Assembly (NCBI RefSeq): GCF_014269185.2
Contig: NZ_JABWRZ020000001.1
Coordinates: forward strand, 2,567,001-2,631,000
DNA length: 64,000 nt
Reading direction: 5' to 3'
Source: Pseudomonas oryzicola
Lineage (GTDB): Bacteria; Pseudomonadota; Gammaproteobacteria; Pseudomonadales; Pseudomonadaceae
This document shows, one piece after another, positions 48,509 to 58,292 of the stretch. The translations under genes and the position numbers were made by a program. Positions within the stretch are counted from its first letter, which is position 1, and every line of letters begins with the position of its first letter. The notes under the pieces were generated by a model that saw only the letters and a list, made by a program, of their open reading frames with translations, made no database searches and was not told the DNA's origin.

Positions 48509-50143
48509 CTAAACCCGGAACTGCCGCAACAATTGCTCCAGCTCTTCGCTCAACCGCCCCAGCGCCAAGCCGGCTTCGCTGGACTGGCGCGCGGCATCGG
48601 CGGTCTGTTGCGACAAGCCGGCGGTATCGAGCACGTTGCGGTTGATCTCCTCGACCACATGCGACTGCTGCAAGGTGGCGCTGGCAATCGAGGCATTCAG
48701 GCCGGTGAGGTTGTTCAGCGCCTGGTTGATGGCGTCCAAGCTGGCACCCGCTTCGCGGGCCTGCTCGACGGTCTGGCGGGAGGCTTCGCTGCTGGTGTCG
48801 ATGGCCTTGACCGCCGCGTCCGACTGACTTTGCAGGTGTTCGATCATGGTGTGGATTTCGGCTGTCGACTGCGCTGTGCGCTGGGCCAGCAGGCGCACCT
48901 CGTCGGCGACCACGGCAAAGCCACGGCCTTGCTCGCCGGCCCGTGCAGCCTCGATGGCCGCGTTCAGCGCCAGCAGGTTGGTCTGCTCGGCGATGGAGCG
49001 GATCACGTCCAGCACGCCGCCGATGCGCGTGCTGTGCCCGGCCAGGTCACGGATCACCTGCACGGCCTGGTCGATGGTCAGCGACAGCCGGTCGATCTGC
49101 GCCAGGCTACCGTGGATGGCCTCCTGGCCATGCGCCACCTGCTGCTGCGCAGTACGCATTTCCCCGGCAGCCTGCTCAGCGGTCTTGGCCACGTCCTGCA
49201 CGGCGTAGGTTACCTCGTTGACGGCGGTAGCCACCTGGTCCATCTGCAGCGATTGCTGGGCGCTGTGCTGCTGCGCGGCGCCGGCGTTGTCACCCACATG
49301 CCCGGCCGACTGGGCCAGGGCATGGGCTGCCCCCTGCAACTGGCCGACCACGCCTTGCAGCTTGCCGTTGAAGCGGTTGAAGTGCTCGCCCAGGTGAGTG
49401 ATTTCGTCGCGGCCGTGGGTGTCCAGGCGCCGAGTCAGGTCACTTTCGCCGCTGGCGATATTGCTCATGGCCTGCACTGCCTCCTGCAGGGGACGAGCGA
49501 TGCTGCGGGCAATCAGCATCACCACCAGCGCCATCAGCAGGGCGATGGCCAGGCCGACCAGCGAGGCGTCACGCAACTGGCGGTTGAACTCGGCCTGCAC
49601 GTCGTCGATGTAGACGCCCGAGCCGATGATCCAGCCCCACGGCTTGAACAGCTGGATATAGGAGGTCTTGGCCACCGGCTCGCTGGCACCGGGCTTGGGC
49701 CAACGGTAATTGACCGGGCCGGCATCCTGTTTGCGGGCCAGCGCGACCATCTCGTTGAACACGGCAAAGCCATCGGGGTCACGGATGCCTGACAGGTCCT
49801 GGCCGTCAAGCTTGGGGTTGGCCGGATGCATGATCATCTTCGGCCCCAGGTCGTTGATCCAGAAGTAGTCGTCATGGTCGTAGCGCAGCGCGCGCACCAC
49901 TTGCAGCGCTTGTTGCTGGGCAGCCTCGCGGCTGAGCTTGCCGGCCGCCTCCAGGCCTTGGTAATAGGTCAGTACGCCCGCTGCGGTCTGCACCACGTGG
50001 CGGGTCTTTTCCGCTTTGGCCTGGTACAGGTCGCCATGGATCTGGCGCAGCATCAGCAGGCCCAGCACCAGCAGCATGGCCACCGCGACCAGCAGGATCA
50101 GCCACAGGCGGCGGCTGATAGACATCGATCTCAGGGTTTTCAT
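48509..50143 (-). CDS. Methyl-accepting chemotaxis protein with single Cache domain
   Basis: 544 residues. TM1 (about 12-30), a periplasmic sCache_2 domain with the signature [31 protein letters not shown] and [18 protein letters not shown]2 (about 195-215), a HAMP domain and a long coiled-coil. The coil has the CheA/CheW hairpin tip [36 protein letters not shown]. sCache_2 receptors often sense small carboxylates; the ligand here is unknown. Single gene. Confidence 0.93.
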   Translation of the reverse strand: MKTLRSMSISRRLWLILLVAVAMLLVLGLLMLRQIHGDLYQAKAEKTRHVVQTAAGVLTYYQGLEAAGKLSREAAQQQALQVVRALRYDHDDYFWINDLGPKMIMHPANPKLDGQDLSGIRDPDGFAVFNEMVALARKQDAGPVNYRWPKPGASEPVAKTSYIQLFKPWGWIIGSGVYIDDVQAEFNRQLRDASLVGLAIALLMALVVMLIARSIARPLQEAVQAMSNIASGESDLTRRLDTHGRDEITHLGEHFNRFNGKLQGVVGQLQGAAHALAQSAGHVGDNAGAAQQHSAQQSLQMDQVATAVNEVTYAVQDVAKTAEQAAGEMRTAQQQVAHGQEAIHGSLAQIDRLSLTIDQAVQVIRDLAGHSTRIGGVLDVIRSIAEQTNLLALNAAIEAARAGEQGRGFAVVADEVRLLAQRTAQSTAEIHTMIEHLQSQSDAAVKAIDTSSEASRQTVEQAREAGASLDAINQALNNLTGLNASIASATLQQSHVVEEINRNVLDTAGLSQQTADAARQSSEAGLALGRLSEELEQLLRQFRV

Positions 50144-50442
50144 CCCATAGCTCCCGCATTGTTCTTTTTATTCAGGTGCATCCAAGCATGGTTTGCGCAA
50201 GGGCCCTACTCGACTAATGGCTAAGTGCTATGCGACTGATAGTCTGCAGCGGTCGTACAAGGCGAGTGCAAAGACGCTCTGCTAGGATTTCGGCCGCGCA
50301 AGATGAAACCTTTAGGGGGCGTGAACTTTTCTACTGGCCTTGCGCCCAACAGACGCTGTAAAACAGCGCGGGCCGCGCGCGGCAATTTCAAGCAAATCAA
50401 GAACAAGGGGCCTGCAACGAGCAGCGCTCCAGCGGGGGAACG

Positions 50443-51273
50443 ATGGATTTTTGGACTGCCTTTCAGGCAATCATCTTGGGCGTGGTCGAAGGGCTGACGG
50501 AGTTTCTGCCGATATCCAGTACCGGCCACCAGATCATCGTCGCCGACCTGATCGGGTTTGGTGGCGAACGGGCCATGGCTTTCAACATCATCATTCAGCT
50601 GGCGGCGATTCTGGCGGTGGTGTGGGAGTTTCGTAGCAAGATACTCGACGTGGTCTTCGGCCTGGCCAGCCAACCGACGGCGCGGCGTTTCACCGGCAAC
50701 CTGTTGCTGGCGTTCCTGCCGGCGGTGGTGCTGGGTGTGCTGTTCGCCGACCTGATCCATGCATACCTGTTCAACCCGATTACCGTGGCGGCGGCACTGG
50801 TAGTGGGTGGGGTGATCATGCTCTGGGCCGAGCGTCGCGAGCACCGCGTGGAGGTCGACCATGTGGATGACATGCGCTGGAGCCATGCCTTGAAGATCGG
50901 CTTCATCCAGTGCCTGGCGATGATCCCGGGCACTTCGCGCTCCGGCTCGACCATTATCGGTGGGTTGCTGTTCGGCCTGTCGCGCAAGGCAGCGACCGAG
51001 TTCTCGTTTTTCCTGGCGATGCCAACCATGGTGGGCGCGGCGGTGTACTCGGGCTACAAGTACCGCGACCTGTTCCAGCCCGGCGACCTGCCGGTGTTTG
51101 CACTTGGCTTCGTGACCTCGTTCATTTTTGCCATGATCGCCGTGCGCGCGCTGCTCAAGTTCATTGCCAACCACAGCTACGCGGCGTTCGCCTGGTATCG
51201 CATCGCCTTCGGCCTGCTGATCCTGGCGACCTGGCAGTTCGGCTGGGTTGACTGGGCGACCGCCCATGGCTGA
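50443..51273 (+). CDS. uppP: Undecaprenyl-diphosphatase UppP (BacA)
   Basis: 276 residues, eight or so membrane segments. Both active-site motifs are present: [14 protein letters not shown] near the N-terminus and [10 protein letters not shown] in the middle. It removes a phosphate from undecaprenyl diphosphate to recycle the cell-wall lipid carrier, and gives bacitracin resistance. A GGGGGAAC ribosome-binding site precedes the ATG. Confidence 0.96.
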   Translation: MDFWTAFQAIILGVVEGLTEFLPISSTGHQIIVADLIGFGGERAMAFNIIIQLAAILAVVWEFRSKILDVVFGLASQPTARRFTGNLLLAFLPAVVLGVLFADLIHAYLFNPITVAAALVVGGVIMLWAERREHRVEVDHVDDMRWSHALKIGFIQCLAMIPGTSRSGSTIIGGLLFGLSRKAATEFSFFLAMPTMVGAAVYSGYKYRDLFQPGDLPVFALGFVTSFIFAMIAVRALLKFIANHSYAAFAWYRIAFGLLILATWQFGWVDWATAHG

Positions 51274-51679
51274 GGCCGCAAGGGGAGTGCGACTGGAGGG
51301 CGTGCGCAATGTACGCCTGAAGCTGCTGCTGTTGGGCCTGCTGTGCCTGCTGCCCGGCCTCGGCGCAACGCGCATGGCCTGGGCCGACCAGGCCTGGTGG
51401 CCACTGGCCTTGTACCCGGCGATGAGCCTGATCAGCCTGCTGCTGTACTGGCAGGATAAACAGCAGGCACGCACCCAGGCCTGGCGTACCCCTGAAAAGG
51501 TGCTGCATGCCAGTGAGCTGCTGGGTGGCTGGCCGGGGGCACTGCTGGCGCAGCAGCTGTTCCGGCACAAGACGCGCAAGGTTTCGTATCAGCTGGTGTG
51601 CTGGGGGATCGTGCTGCTGCACCAGGTGTTCTGGGCGGACTGGCTGTTTCTTGGTGGGCGTTATCTAGCCGTTGGCTGA
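51266..51679 (+). CDS. DUF1294 membrane protein
   Basis: 137 residues from the ATG at 51266, which overlaps the uppP end by eight bases; a TTG 18 bases earlier is less likely. Three membrane segments and the DUF1294 signature [52 protein letters not shown]. In other bacteria DUF1294 is often fused to a cold-shock domain; here that part is absent. Function unknown. Confidence 0.88.
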   Translation: MAEAARGVRLEGVRNVRLKLLLLGLLCLLPGLGATRMAWADQAWWPLALYPAMSLISLLLYWQDKQQARTQAWRTPEKVLHASELLGGWPGALLAQQLFRHKTRKVSYQLVCWGIVLLHQVFWADWLFLGGRYLAVG

Positions 51680-51693
51680 TTCGTGGCTGTGTC

Positions 51694-51742
51694 GGCCTCT
51701 TCTCGGGTAAACCCGCTCTGCAGGTGAAGCCGCGAAGAGGCC
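51694..51742. repeat. REP-like inverted repeat
   Basis: Outer arms GGCCTCTTC and GAAGAGGCC enclose a smaller CGGGT/ACCCG hairpin and CTGCAGG. This resembles the REP elements of P. putida (GGCCTCTTCGCGGG...). It lies between the convergent DUF1294 and YjbR genes and may act as a transcription end. Confidence 0.65.
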
Positions 51743-51754
51743 AGCGAAGCTAGA

Positions 51755-52114
51755 TCACAACACCAAGCCCGTCTGCAGCCGTTTGGGCAAGCGTTGGACC
51801 ACCAGCTGGTGCGAGCGCCGCAGCAAATCACACAGCTCGTCGCGCCCCATCGGGTAAGGTGGTGCCATGCTGATCCACCGCGCCCGTGCCAGATACGGCG
51901 CAGGCCGCACCCCTGGCCGATCGCAATAGCCGAGAAACAGCTCGTCAGCCACCTTGAACGACAGCCCCGCACCGGCCAGGTCGAGCACTGCGAACATCTT
52001 GTTGCCCGCCACCGAGAATACCCGGACGCCGCCCCATTTGTAGTCTTCCCGCGCCCCCGGCAGGCTCAGGCAGTACGCTGCCACCTGGGCTTCGCTCATG
52101 TGCCGCTCAGACAT
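51755..52114 (-). CDS. MmcQ/YjbR family protein
   Basis: 119 residues from the ATG at 52114, with GGAG six bases upstream. The family blocks are YCLSLPGAREDYKWGGVRVFSVAGNKMFAVLD and RPGVRPAPYLARARWISM. YjbR proteins have a CyaY-like or double-wing fold and may bind DNA. Function unknown. Overlaps the end of the LysR gene by eight bases, so both are probably one transcript. Confidence 0.87.
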   Translation of the reverse strand: MSERHMSEAQVAAYCLSLPGAREDYKWGGVRVFSVAGNKMFAVLDLAGAGLSFKVADELFLGYCDRPGVRPAPYLARARWISMAPPYPMGRDELCDLLRRSHQLVVQRLPKRLQTGLVL

Positions 52115-53015
52115 ACCGTTCTCCGCAGGCCTCGAACGAAGCCGCCAGGTGGTCGATCCACACCCGTACCGCAGGCAGCAAACCGCGCCGGTGCGGATAC
52201 ACCGCCTGCAGGTAGCCGCCCGGCAACGACCAGTCCGGCAGCAGGCGCACCAGTTCGCCGCGTGCCAGTTCATCCTCGCAGAACATGCTGGGCAGCGCGG
52301 TGAACCCCAGGCCTGCCCGTACAGCCGCATTACGTACCACGAAATCATCGATCGCCAGGCGCGGTTCCAAGGCGATTTCCTGCTGTTTGCCGTGCGGGCC
52401 GAACAAGCGGAAGTGTACCAGCCGGTCCGCTTCGGCAGCGCCCAGCACCGGTAACGATGCCAACTCGCCGGGTTCGCGAATGTGGTCGGCGAAACCGGGG
52501 GCGGCAACCAGTTGCATCTGCGCCTGGCGCAGACGCCGGGTGACCAGGGCCGGGTCTTCATCGCCCAGATCGCGCACCCGCAGGGCTACGTCAATGCCTT
52601 CGGAAATCAGGTCGACCCGGCGGTTGAGCAGCACCATGTCCAGCTGCACCAGCGGGTATTGCTCAAGAAAGCGGCTGATCACGTCCGGCAGGAAGGCATG
52701 GGCCAGCGCCACCGGGCAGGACACCCGCAAGCGCCCACGCGGTTCGCTGCTCATGCTGGCCACCGCTTCGTCGGCGGCTTCGGCCTCAAGCAGCATGGCC
52801 TGGCAGTGGTGCAGGTAGCGCTCGCCCACCGCGGTGAGCTTCAGTTGCCGCGTGGTGCGCTGCAGCAGGCGAGTGCCCAGACGTTCTTCCAGCTCGGCAA
52901 TACGCCGCGACAGGCGCGACTTGGGGATGCCCAGCTGGCGACCGGCTGCGGCGAAACCGCCGGCCTCGACCACGCGAGCAAAATAGAAAAGGTCGTTGAG
53001 GTCTTGCATGGGCAT
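52107..53015 (-). CDS. LysR-family regulator
   Basis: 302 residues; MQDLNDLFYFARVVEAGGFAAAGRQLGIPKSRLSRRIAELEERLGTRLLQRTTRQLKLT is the CrgA/DsdC-like winged helix. The start may be the second Met at 53009. Divergent from azoR with a 127-base gap that contains TGTTCC-N6-GGGACA, a possible binding site. It probably controls azoR, and perhaps itself and the YjbR gene. Confidence 0.87.
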   Translation of the reverse strand: MPMQDLNDLFYFARVVEAGGFAAAGRQLGIPKSRLSRRIAELEERLGTRLLQRTTRQLKLTAVGERYLHHCQAMLLEAEAADEAVASMSSEPRGRLRVSCPVALAHAFLPDVISRFLEQYPLVQLDMVLLNRRVDLISEGIDVALRVRDLGDEDPALVTRRLRQAQMQLVAAPGFADHIREPGELASLPVLGAAEADRLVHFRLFGPHGKQQEIALEPRLAIDDFVVRNAAVRAGLGFTALPSMFCEDELARGELVRLLPDWSLPGGYLQAVYPHRRGLLPAVRVWIDHLAASFEACGERYV

Positions 53016-53142
53016 GTCTCACTGTTCCATCTGTGGGACAAACTAACGCATTTTTGCTGACTTATCACCCATTGGCTCCCTCGGTAGGATTCTCCCCATC
53101 GTGATCGCCCAATGTCGCGGTCGTCATTCACAGGAGAGTCCC

Positions 53143-53754
53143 ATGAAACTGTTGCATATCGATTCGAGCATCCTGGGCGACAATTCCGCCTCCCGCCAAC
53201 TGAGCCGCGAAGTGGTCGAGGCCTGGAAAGCTGCCGACCCGAGCGTGGAAGTGGTGTACCGCGACCTGGCTGCCGACGCCATCGCCCACTTCTCTGCTGC
53301 CACGCTGGTAGCGGCGGGGACCCCGGAAGACGTGCGCGACGCAGCCCAGGCCTTCGAGGCCAAGCTCAGCGCAGAGACTCTGGAAGAGTTCCTGGCGGCG
53401 GATGCCGTGGTGATCGGCGCGCCGATGTACAACTTCACCGTGCCGACCCAGCTCAAGGCCTGGATCGACCGCGTTGCCGTCGCCGGCAAGACCTTCCGCT
53501 ACACCGAAGCCGGCCCGGAAGGCCTGTGCGGCAACAAGAAAGTCGTGCTGGTGTCCACCGCCGGTGGCCTGCACGCTGGCCAGCCGAGCGGTGCCGGGCA
53601 TGAGGAATTCCTCAAGGTGTTCCTGGGCTTCATCGGCATCACCGACCTGGAAATCGTCCGCGCCCATGGCCTGGCTTACGGCCCTGAGCAGCGCAGCCAG
53701 GCGATCGACGCTGCCCAGGCGCAAATTGCCAACGAACTGTTTGCGGCTGCCTGA
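53143..53754 (+). CDS. azoR: FMN-dependent NADH-azoreductase AzoR
   Basis: 203 residues from the ATG at 53143 with AGGAGAG upstream. Flavodoxin-like fold: [21 protein letters not shown] binds FMN phosphate, then [36 protein letters not shown] and [12 protein letters not shown]. It reduces quinones and azo dyes with NADH. The length is normal. Confidence 0.94.
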   Translation: MKLLHIDSSILGDNSASRQLSREVVEAWKAADPSVEVVYRDLAADAIAHFSAATLVAAGTPEDVRDAAQAFEAKLSAETLEEFLAADAVVIGAPMYNFTVPTQLKAWIDRVAVAGKTFRYTEAGPEGLCGNKKVVLVSTAGGLHAGQPSGAGHEEFLKVFLGFIGITDLEIVRAHGLAYGPEQRSQAIDAAQAQIANELFAAA

Positions 53755-53794
53755 GTCAGGTACCAAACGCTGACGCTGTAACAGCGGCCTTGTG

Positions 53795-53874
53795 TCGCGA
53801 AAGAGCCGCAAGGCGGCCCCGGAGATCTCGGCGATGACGCTGAAACTGGGGGCCGCTTTGCGGCTTTTTCGCGA
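53795..53874. repeat. Long inverted repeat (BIME-like) between convergent genes
   Basis: Arms of 26 bases (53795-53820 and 53849-53874), both built on TCGCGAAA-AGCCGCAA-GCGGCCCC with two mismatches, separated by 28 bases. It lies between azoR and the NCS1 permease stops. The form suggests paired REP units or a strong bidirectional terminator. Confidence 0.7.
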
Positions 53875-53935
53875 TCCGGGCCGCGCTGCATGACCGCGTC
53901 GGCCTGGCGGTTGCTACAAGCCGTTTCTGCGCGGC

Positions 53936-55333
53936 TCAGTGACTCTCAGGCACGATCATCGACACGGGCGCGTGGTGGGCCCGCTGACGTGCCACCAGGT
54001 AGTACAGCACGCTCGGTACTACCAGGCCGATCAGCCACGATACATCCACACCGCCCAGGTGCTCGACCATCGGCCCCGTGTACAGCTTGGTGTCGATGAA
54101 CGGCATCTGGATCAGCACACCAACGCTGTAGACGATGATCCCGGGCCAGTTCCAGCGGCCATAGCGGCCCTGTGGGTCGGCGAGGGCAGGGATGTCGTAA
54201 CGCTCCTTGGTGATGAAGTAGTAATCGACCAAATTGACCGCACTCCATGGCACGAAGAACGTCAGCAGGAACAGGATGAACGACTTGAACGCGCTGAGAA
54301 ACGAATGCTGGCCAAGCAGGGCCAGCAGGGTCGCGGCGCCGACGATGGCCAGGACGAACAACAGGCGCTGTGCCCGACTGATCGCCAGGTGGCCGCGGAA
54401 GCCGCTGATGATGGTGGCAATGCACATGAAGCTGCCATAGGAATTCAGCGTCGAGATGGTCACCTTGCCGAAGGCGATGCAGAAATACAGCAGCGCTGCG
54501 GTGCTTCCGGCACCCCCCAGGCCAACGATGTATGCCACTTCATGGCCGGCGAACTGGCCACCGGCAATGGCGACGGCGAATACCCCGAGCACCATTGACG
54601 CCTGCGCGCCGATCACCGAACCCAGCCCTGCGGCGAGGAACGTCTTGTGTGGTGAGGTGCTGCTTGGTAGGTAGCGCGAGTAGTCGGCGACATACGGGCC
54701 GAAGGCGATCTGCCAGGATGCTGCCAGTGACACGGCGAGCATGAACGATGCCCAACTGAAGTGGCGGTTATCCAGTAACTGCCCGATGTCGGCCAGCATC
54801 AGGATGCGGCTGAACAGGTAGACGAAGGCAATGATCCCCAGCACGCTGGCGACTCGCCCGATCCAGTGGATCACCCGGTAGCCGGCCAGGGTAGCGAGGA
54901 CGATGACGCTGGCGAAAATCAGGATGCCGGTGCTGTCGCCGACGTTCAACAACTGGCCGATTGCCTGCCCGGAGAGTACCGTGCCGGTAGCGGTAAAGCC
55001 CAGGTACATCAGGCACACCAGCACCATCGGTATGGCCGCGCCGTACACCCCGAACTGCACGCGGCTGGAGATCATCTGTGGCAACCCGAGGCGCGGGCCC
55101 TGCGCTGCATGGAGAGCCATGACCGCGCCACCGATCAATTGGCCGAGAAGCAGGCCGATCAACGACCAGAACACATCGCCACCGAGCACCACGGCCAGCG
55201 CGCCGGTCACGATCGCAGTGATCTGCAGGTTGGCGCCGAGCCACAGGGTGAACTGGCTGTACACGCGCCCATGACGTTCAGTTTCGGGGATGTAGTCGAT
55301 CGAGCGCCGCTCGAATACGGGTTTGCTGGTCAT
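53936..55333 (-). CDS. NCS1-family purine/cytosine permease
   Basis: 465 residues from the ATG at 55333, with GGAG upstream. About 12 membrane segments. NCS1 features: RSIDYIPETERHGRVYSQFTLWLGANLQITAIVTGALAVVLGG, GQAIGQLL and VADYSRYLPSSTSPHKTFLAAGLGSVIG. Imports a nucleobase, hydantoin or related compound with H+ or Na+. The substrate cannot be told from sequence. No nucleobase catabolic gene is adjacent. Confidence 0.9.
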   Translation of the reverse strand: MTSKPVFERRSIDYIPETERHGRVYSQFTLWLGANLQITAIVTGALAVVLGGDVFWSLIGLLLGQLIGGAVMALHAAQGPRLGLPQMISSRVQFGVYGAAIPMVLVCLMYLGFTATGTVLSGQAIGQLLNVGDSTGILIFASVIVLATLAGYRVIHWIGRVASVLGIIAFVYLFSRILMLADIGQLLDNRHFSWASFMLAVSLAASWQIAFGPYVADYSRYLPSSTSPHKTFLAAGLGSVIGAQASMVLGVFAVAIAGGQFAGHEVAYIVGLGGAGSTAALLYFCIAFGKVTISTLNSYGSFMCIATIISGFRGHLAISRAQRLLFVLAIVGAATLLALLGQHSFLSAFKSFILFLLTFFVPWSAVNLVDYYFITKERYDIPALADPQGRYGRWNWPGIIVYSVGVLIQMPFIDTKLYTGPMVEHLGGVDVSWLIGLVVPSVLYYLVARQRAHHAPVSMIVPESH

Positions 55334-55569
55334 TCGGTGGCTCCGCTTCATTGTATTTGTGCAAGCGAGTCAGTCATCGATGGGGCACGAGGTGGATGAC
55401 GTTGGCGTCATGTGAGCATGTATATACAAGCAGGGTCAAGCGAGGGTGTCGCGAATGGAACAGTGGCACTGTTGCGCAATGATGGGCCGCAACTGTGCCG
55501 GTCGGCGGTGAAGGAATAGCCTTATGCTGTAACGAAATATGTCTAAAAGCCTGGAAGAAGGATGTTGCA

Positions 55570-56454
55570 ATGCCGCTCAAGGACCTGCTGATCGCCCTGG
55601 TGGTGATCGTCGCCTGGGGAGTCAACTTCGTGGTCATCAAGGTTGGCCTCGATGGCTTGCCGCCGATGTTGCTGGGGGCATTGCGCTTCCTGTTGGTGGC
55701 GTTTCCGGCCATCCTGTTGGTCAGGCGGCCCAGGTTGCCCTGGCGCTGGCTGGTCGCCTACGGTGCGACCATTTCCCTGGGCCAGTTCGCCTTCCTGTTC
55801 CAGGCCATGTACAGCGGCATGCCACCAGGGCTGGCCTCGTTGATCCTGCAATCACAGGCGTTCTTCACGCTGGGTTTTGCTGCCCTGTTCCTGGGCGAGC
55901 GGCTGCGCCTGGCGAGCGTGCTCGGGCTATTGGTGGCCGCCAGCGGCCTGGCCCTCATCGGCAGCGAAGACGGTGGCCATGTACCGATGCTGGCGCTGGT
56001 GCTGACCCTGTGCGGCGGCGCCATGTGGGGCCTGGGCAACATCATTACCCGCCGCTTTGGCTCGGTTGACCTGGTGGCGCTGGTGATCTGGGGCGGGCTG
56101 ATTCCGCCGCTGCCGTTCCTGGCATTGTCCTGGTGGCTGGAGGGGCCGGAGCGCATTGGTCATGCCTTGGCCAACATCGGTTGGAGTTCGGTGCTGGCCC
56201 TGGCCTACCTGGCGTTCGTCGCCACCATGCTGGGCTACAGCCTGTGGAGCGAGCTGCTGTCGCGCCACCCAGCCGGCAAAGTAGCACCATTCTCGCTGCT
56301 GGTGCCGGTGATTGGCTTGAGTTCATCGGCGCTGTTGCTCGGCGAGCGGCTGACGGCAACGCAGGGCTGGGGCGCCTTGCTGGTGATGGCGGGGTTGCTG
56401 GTGAACGTGTTCGGCGCGCGCATCGGCCAGCGCTTGCGCGCGGTCAACGCGTGA
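55570..56454 (+). CDS. EamA/DMT-family exporter
   Basis: 294 residues from the ATG at 55570 (ribosome-binding site AAGGA). Two EamA repeats, ten membrane segments. AWGVNFVVIKVGLDGLPPMLLGALRFLLVAFPAILLV is the first repeat's hallmark, and SLLVPVIGLSSSALLLGERLTATQGWGALLV closes the second. It resembles the YdcZ/EamA amino-acid exporters. Substrate unknown. Confidence 0.9.
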   Translation: MPLKDLLIALVVIVAWGVNFVVIKVGLDGLPPMLLGALRFLLVAFPAILLVRRPRLPWRWLVAYGATISLGQFAFLFQAMYSGMPPGLASLILQSQAFFTLGFAALFLGERLRLASVLGLLVAASGLALIGSEDGGHVPMLALVLTLCGGAMWGLGNIITRRFGSVDLVALVIWGGLIPPLPFLALSWWLEGPERIGHALANIGWSSVLALAYLAFVATMLGYSLWSELLSRHPAGKVAPFSLLVPVIGLSSSALLLGERLTATQGWGALLVMAGLLVNVFGARIGQRLRAVNA

Positions 56455-56514
56455 ATCGCCGGTGCTGCACTCTGGTAGAATCGGCCTCTTTTGCCAGGCC
56501 AATGGAGTGCACCC

Positions 56515-56835
56515 ATGATCATTTCCACCACCAGCCAGCTTGAAGGCCGCCCGATCGCCGAGTACCTGGGCGTGGTCAGCTCCGAATCGGTGCAGGGTAT
56601 CAACTTTGTGCGCGATTTCTTTGCACGTTTCCGCGACTTCTTCGGCGGGCGGTCGCAAACCCTGGAAAGCGCACTGCGCGAGGCCCGGGAGCAGGCCACC
56701 GAAGAATTGAAAGCGCGGGCACGCCAATTGCAGGCCGATGCTGTAGTGGGGGTGGATTTCGAGATCAGCATGCCATCGGTACAGGGTGGCATGGTCGTGG
56801 TATTTGCCACCGGCACGGCGGTGCGCTTGAAGTAG
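56515..56835 (+). CDS. YbjQ-family (UPF0145) protein
   Basis: 106 residues from the ATG at 56515; an ATG 24 bases earlier lacks family support. Conserved MIISTTSQLEGRPIAEYLGVVSSE and ARQLQADAVVGVDFEIS. The family forms a pentameric beta-fold; function unknown, sometimes called heavy-metal binding. Single gene. Confidence 0.92.
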   Translation: MIISTTSQLEGRPIAEYLGVVSSESVQGINFVRDFFARFRDFFGGRSQTLESALREAREQATEELKARARQLQADAVVGVDFEISMPSVQGGMVVVFATGTAVRLK

Positions 56836-56974
56836 CGCGTTTGGCCGCTGGTCGGGCCCGGTATTTCAGTCCGGGCGGTCTGCAAATGACCAGCTAGTCT
56901 CATTTCCACTGGTCGCGTTTACCTGGGCAACCCTTCTGGTTGCCGGCGCGTCCGCCACTGGAGGGAGACAGGGC

Positions 56975-57163
56975 ATGAGCGAATCCTTTTTCGAAGACCT
57001 GAACGATGCGTTCCCGATCAACAGCCAGGTCCGTTGCGGCCAGGCGGCATTCCGCCTGGGTTTCGCCCACATGACACTGGATGATTCCGAACAGCTCCAA
57101 CCCGCACACCTGCAGCGCAGCAAAAAAGGCCGCTTCATGCCGCGGGTCCCACTGAAGAAGTGA
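56975..57163 (+). CDS. Small conserved-type protein (62 aa)
   Basis: ATG at 56975 after GGAGGGAGACA, an excellent ribosome-binding site, and a perfect terminator 17 bases after the stop. 62 residues: an acidic N-terminal half (SESFFEDLNDAFPINSQ) and a basic C-terminus (SKKGRFMPRVPLKK). I do not recognise the family. Signals for transcription and translation are strong, so it is very likely a real gene. Confidence 0.75.
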   Translation: MSESFFEDLNDAFPINSQVRCGQAAFRLGFAHMTLDDSEQLQPAHLQRSKKGRFMPRVPLKK

Positions 57164-57179
57164 GCCCGCCCCAACGAGA

Positions 57180-57202
57180 CCCCGCCGAACGGCGGGGTTT
57201 TT
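57180..57202 (+). terminator. Intrinsic terminator of the 62-aa gene
   Basis: CCCCGCC, GAAC loop, GGCGGGG, then TTTTT. Confidence 0.92.
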
Positions 57203-57302
57203 GTTGCTATTCGTTGATCCGCCTCATGGCATTGCCGGGTACCACTCGCACGATGGCCAAGACTGTGATTTCCTGACGCCGCATTGCGCAACGGAGGATT
57301 AA

Positions 57303-57614
57303 ATGCTCATGCGAGTCAGGGAAGAGACCTATTGGCAGTGGGCTGACGCCCAACTGCATAGCCGCAGCCATGATGAAGCGCTCAGTGACGGCACCACGCT
57401 GGACGTGCAGGTGCGCCTGTCGCGCCTGGGGGCGACCCAGTTGTTCCTGGGGTTGTATGCCGGGGATGGGCGCGCACTGCTGGAAGAGTATTACCCCGCG
57501 CGGCCTGGCGAGACCATGACTCGCGCCCTGGTCTGGGGTGTCGACCGTGCCCGGGCGATGGCCACCGGGGCCTTGCCTTTGCCGGCAACCCGCAACCGTC
57601 GGCGTCAGGCATGA
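57303..57614 (+). CDS. Hypothetical protein (103 aa)
   Basis: ATG at 57303 after CGGAGGATTAA. 103 residues, no signal peptide or membrane segment. Opens MLMRVREETYWQWADAQLHSRSHDEALSDG and ends with a basic PATRNRRRQA. I do not recognise the family. The clear ribosome-binding site and a shared terminator support it as a gene. Confidence 0.72.
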   Translation: MLMRVREETYWQWADAQLHSRSHDEALSDGTTLDVQVRLSRLGATQLFLGLYAGDGRALLEEYYPARPGETMTRALVWGVDRARAMATGALPLPATRNRRRQA

Positions 57615-57645
57615 AAAAGCCCGGCCTGTATGGGCCGGGCTTTTT
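57614..57645. terminator. Bidirectional intrinsic terminator
   Basis: AAAAAGCCCGGCC and GGCCGGGCTTTTT form a 13-base perfect stem with A and T runs on the two sides. It serves both convergent genes, ending at 57614 and 57661. Confidence 0.92.
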
Positions 57646-57660
57646 CAAGGGTGCGAACCC

Positions 57661-57990
57661 TCAATTGATCGATTCGATCACCTTGACGGCCTGCTGCTCG
57701 CGGGCAGCGGGCCATTCTTGTTGCAGGGTCTGCAGCACGCGACCGACGAACTCGGTGTCGGCGGCGGCCTTCTTGCCGACGTAGCCCTGGCCACGACGGT
57801 AGACCTTGAAGCGGGCACGCATGCTGGGCAGGTGCTCTTCGAATTCATCTTCGACAGTATTCGGTGGCAGGCGGTCGAGGCGCACTTCACCGGTTTGGCT
57901 GACCCACAGCAGGTGGTCGTCAAGGCTGTCCTTGCGCATGGCGAACAGCTGAGCCAATTGGTCGATAGTCGGATTGTTGTTCAAGTTCAT
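57661..57990 (-). CDS. Hypothetical protein (109 aa)
   Basis: Start taken at the second Met (57990); the first is at 57993. MNLNNNPTIDQLAQLFAMRKDSLDDHLLWVSQTGEVRLDRLPPN then a short helical section ending VKVIESIN. No signal peptide. Family not recognised, but codon use and the shared terminator support it. The 302 bases upstream (57991-58292) contain only its promoter and no other gene I can support. Confidence 0.75.
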   Translation of the reverse strand: MNLNNNPTIDQLAQLFAMRKDSLDDHLLWVSQTGEVRLDRLPPNTVEDEFEEHLPSMRARFKVYRRGQGYVGKKAAADTEFVGRVLQTLQQEWPAAREQQAVKVIESIN

Positions 57991-58292
57991 CATAAAGCCC
58001 CCATTACCCAGTCGTAGTGATTTTCACAGTTGGCGCTACCACGGTGTAGCGCACTACCAAGGCTGCTACAGCAGCATCGCAACAGGGGCTTTCTCACGCT
58101 GCCTTTTGGACAGTTTCCCTCTCCACGGACGGCCTGCGTTACCGCGCAGGCCGTCTGGAACACCCTTGCCACCGCTCCCGATCAGAGAGACGGCTTCATC
58201 ATGCCCAAGGGCGATGAACGGCGTCAACCATTTTGTAGTGAATATTTTTTCTCACTACATTGTGTCGTTTTGTTCGACAATTGTTGCCGACA

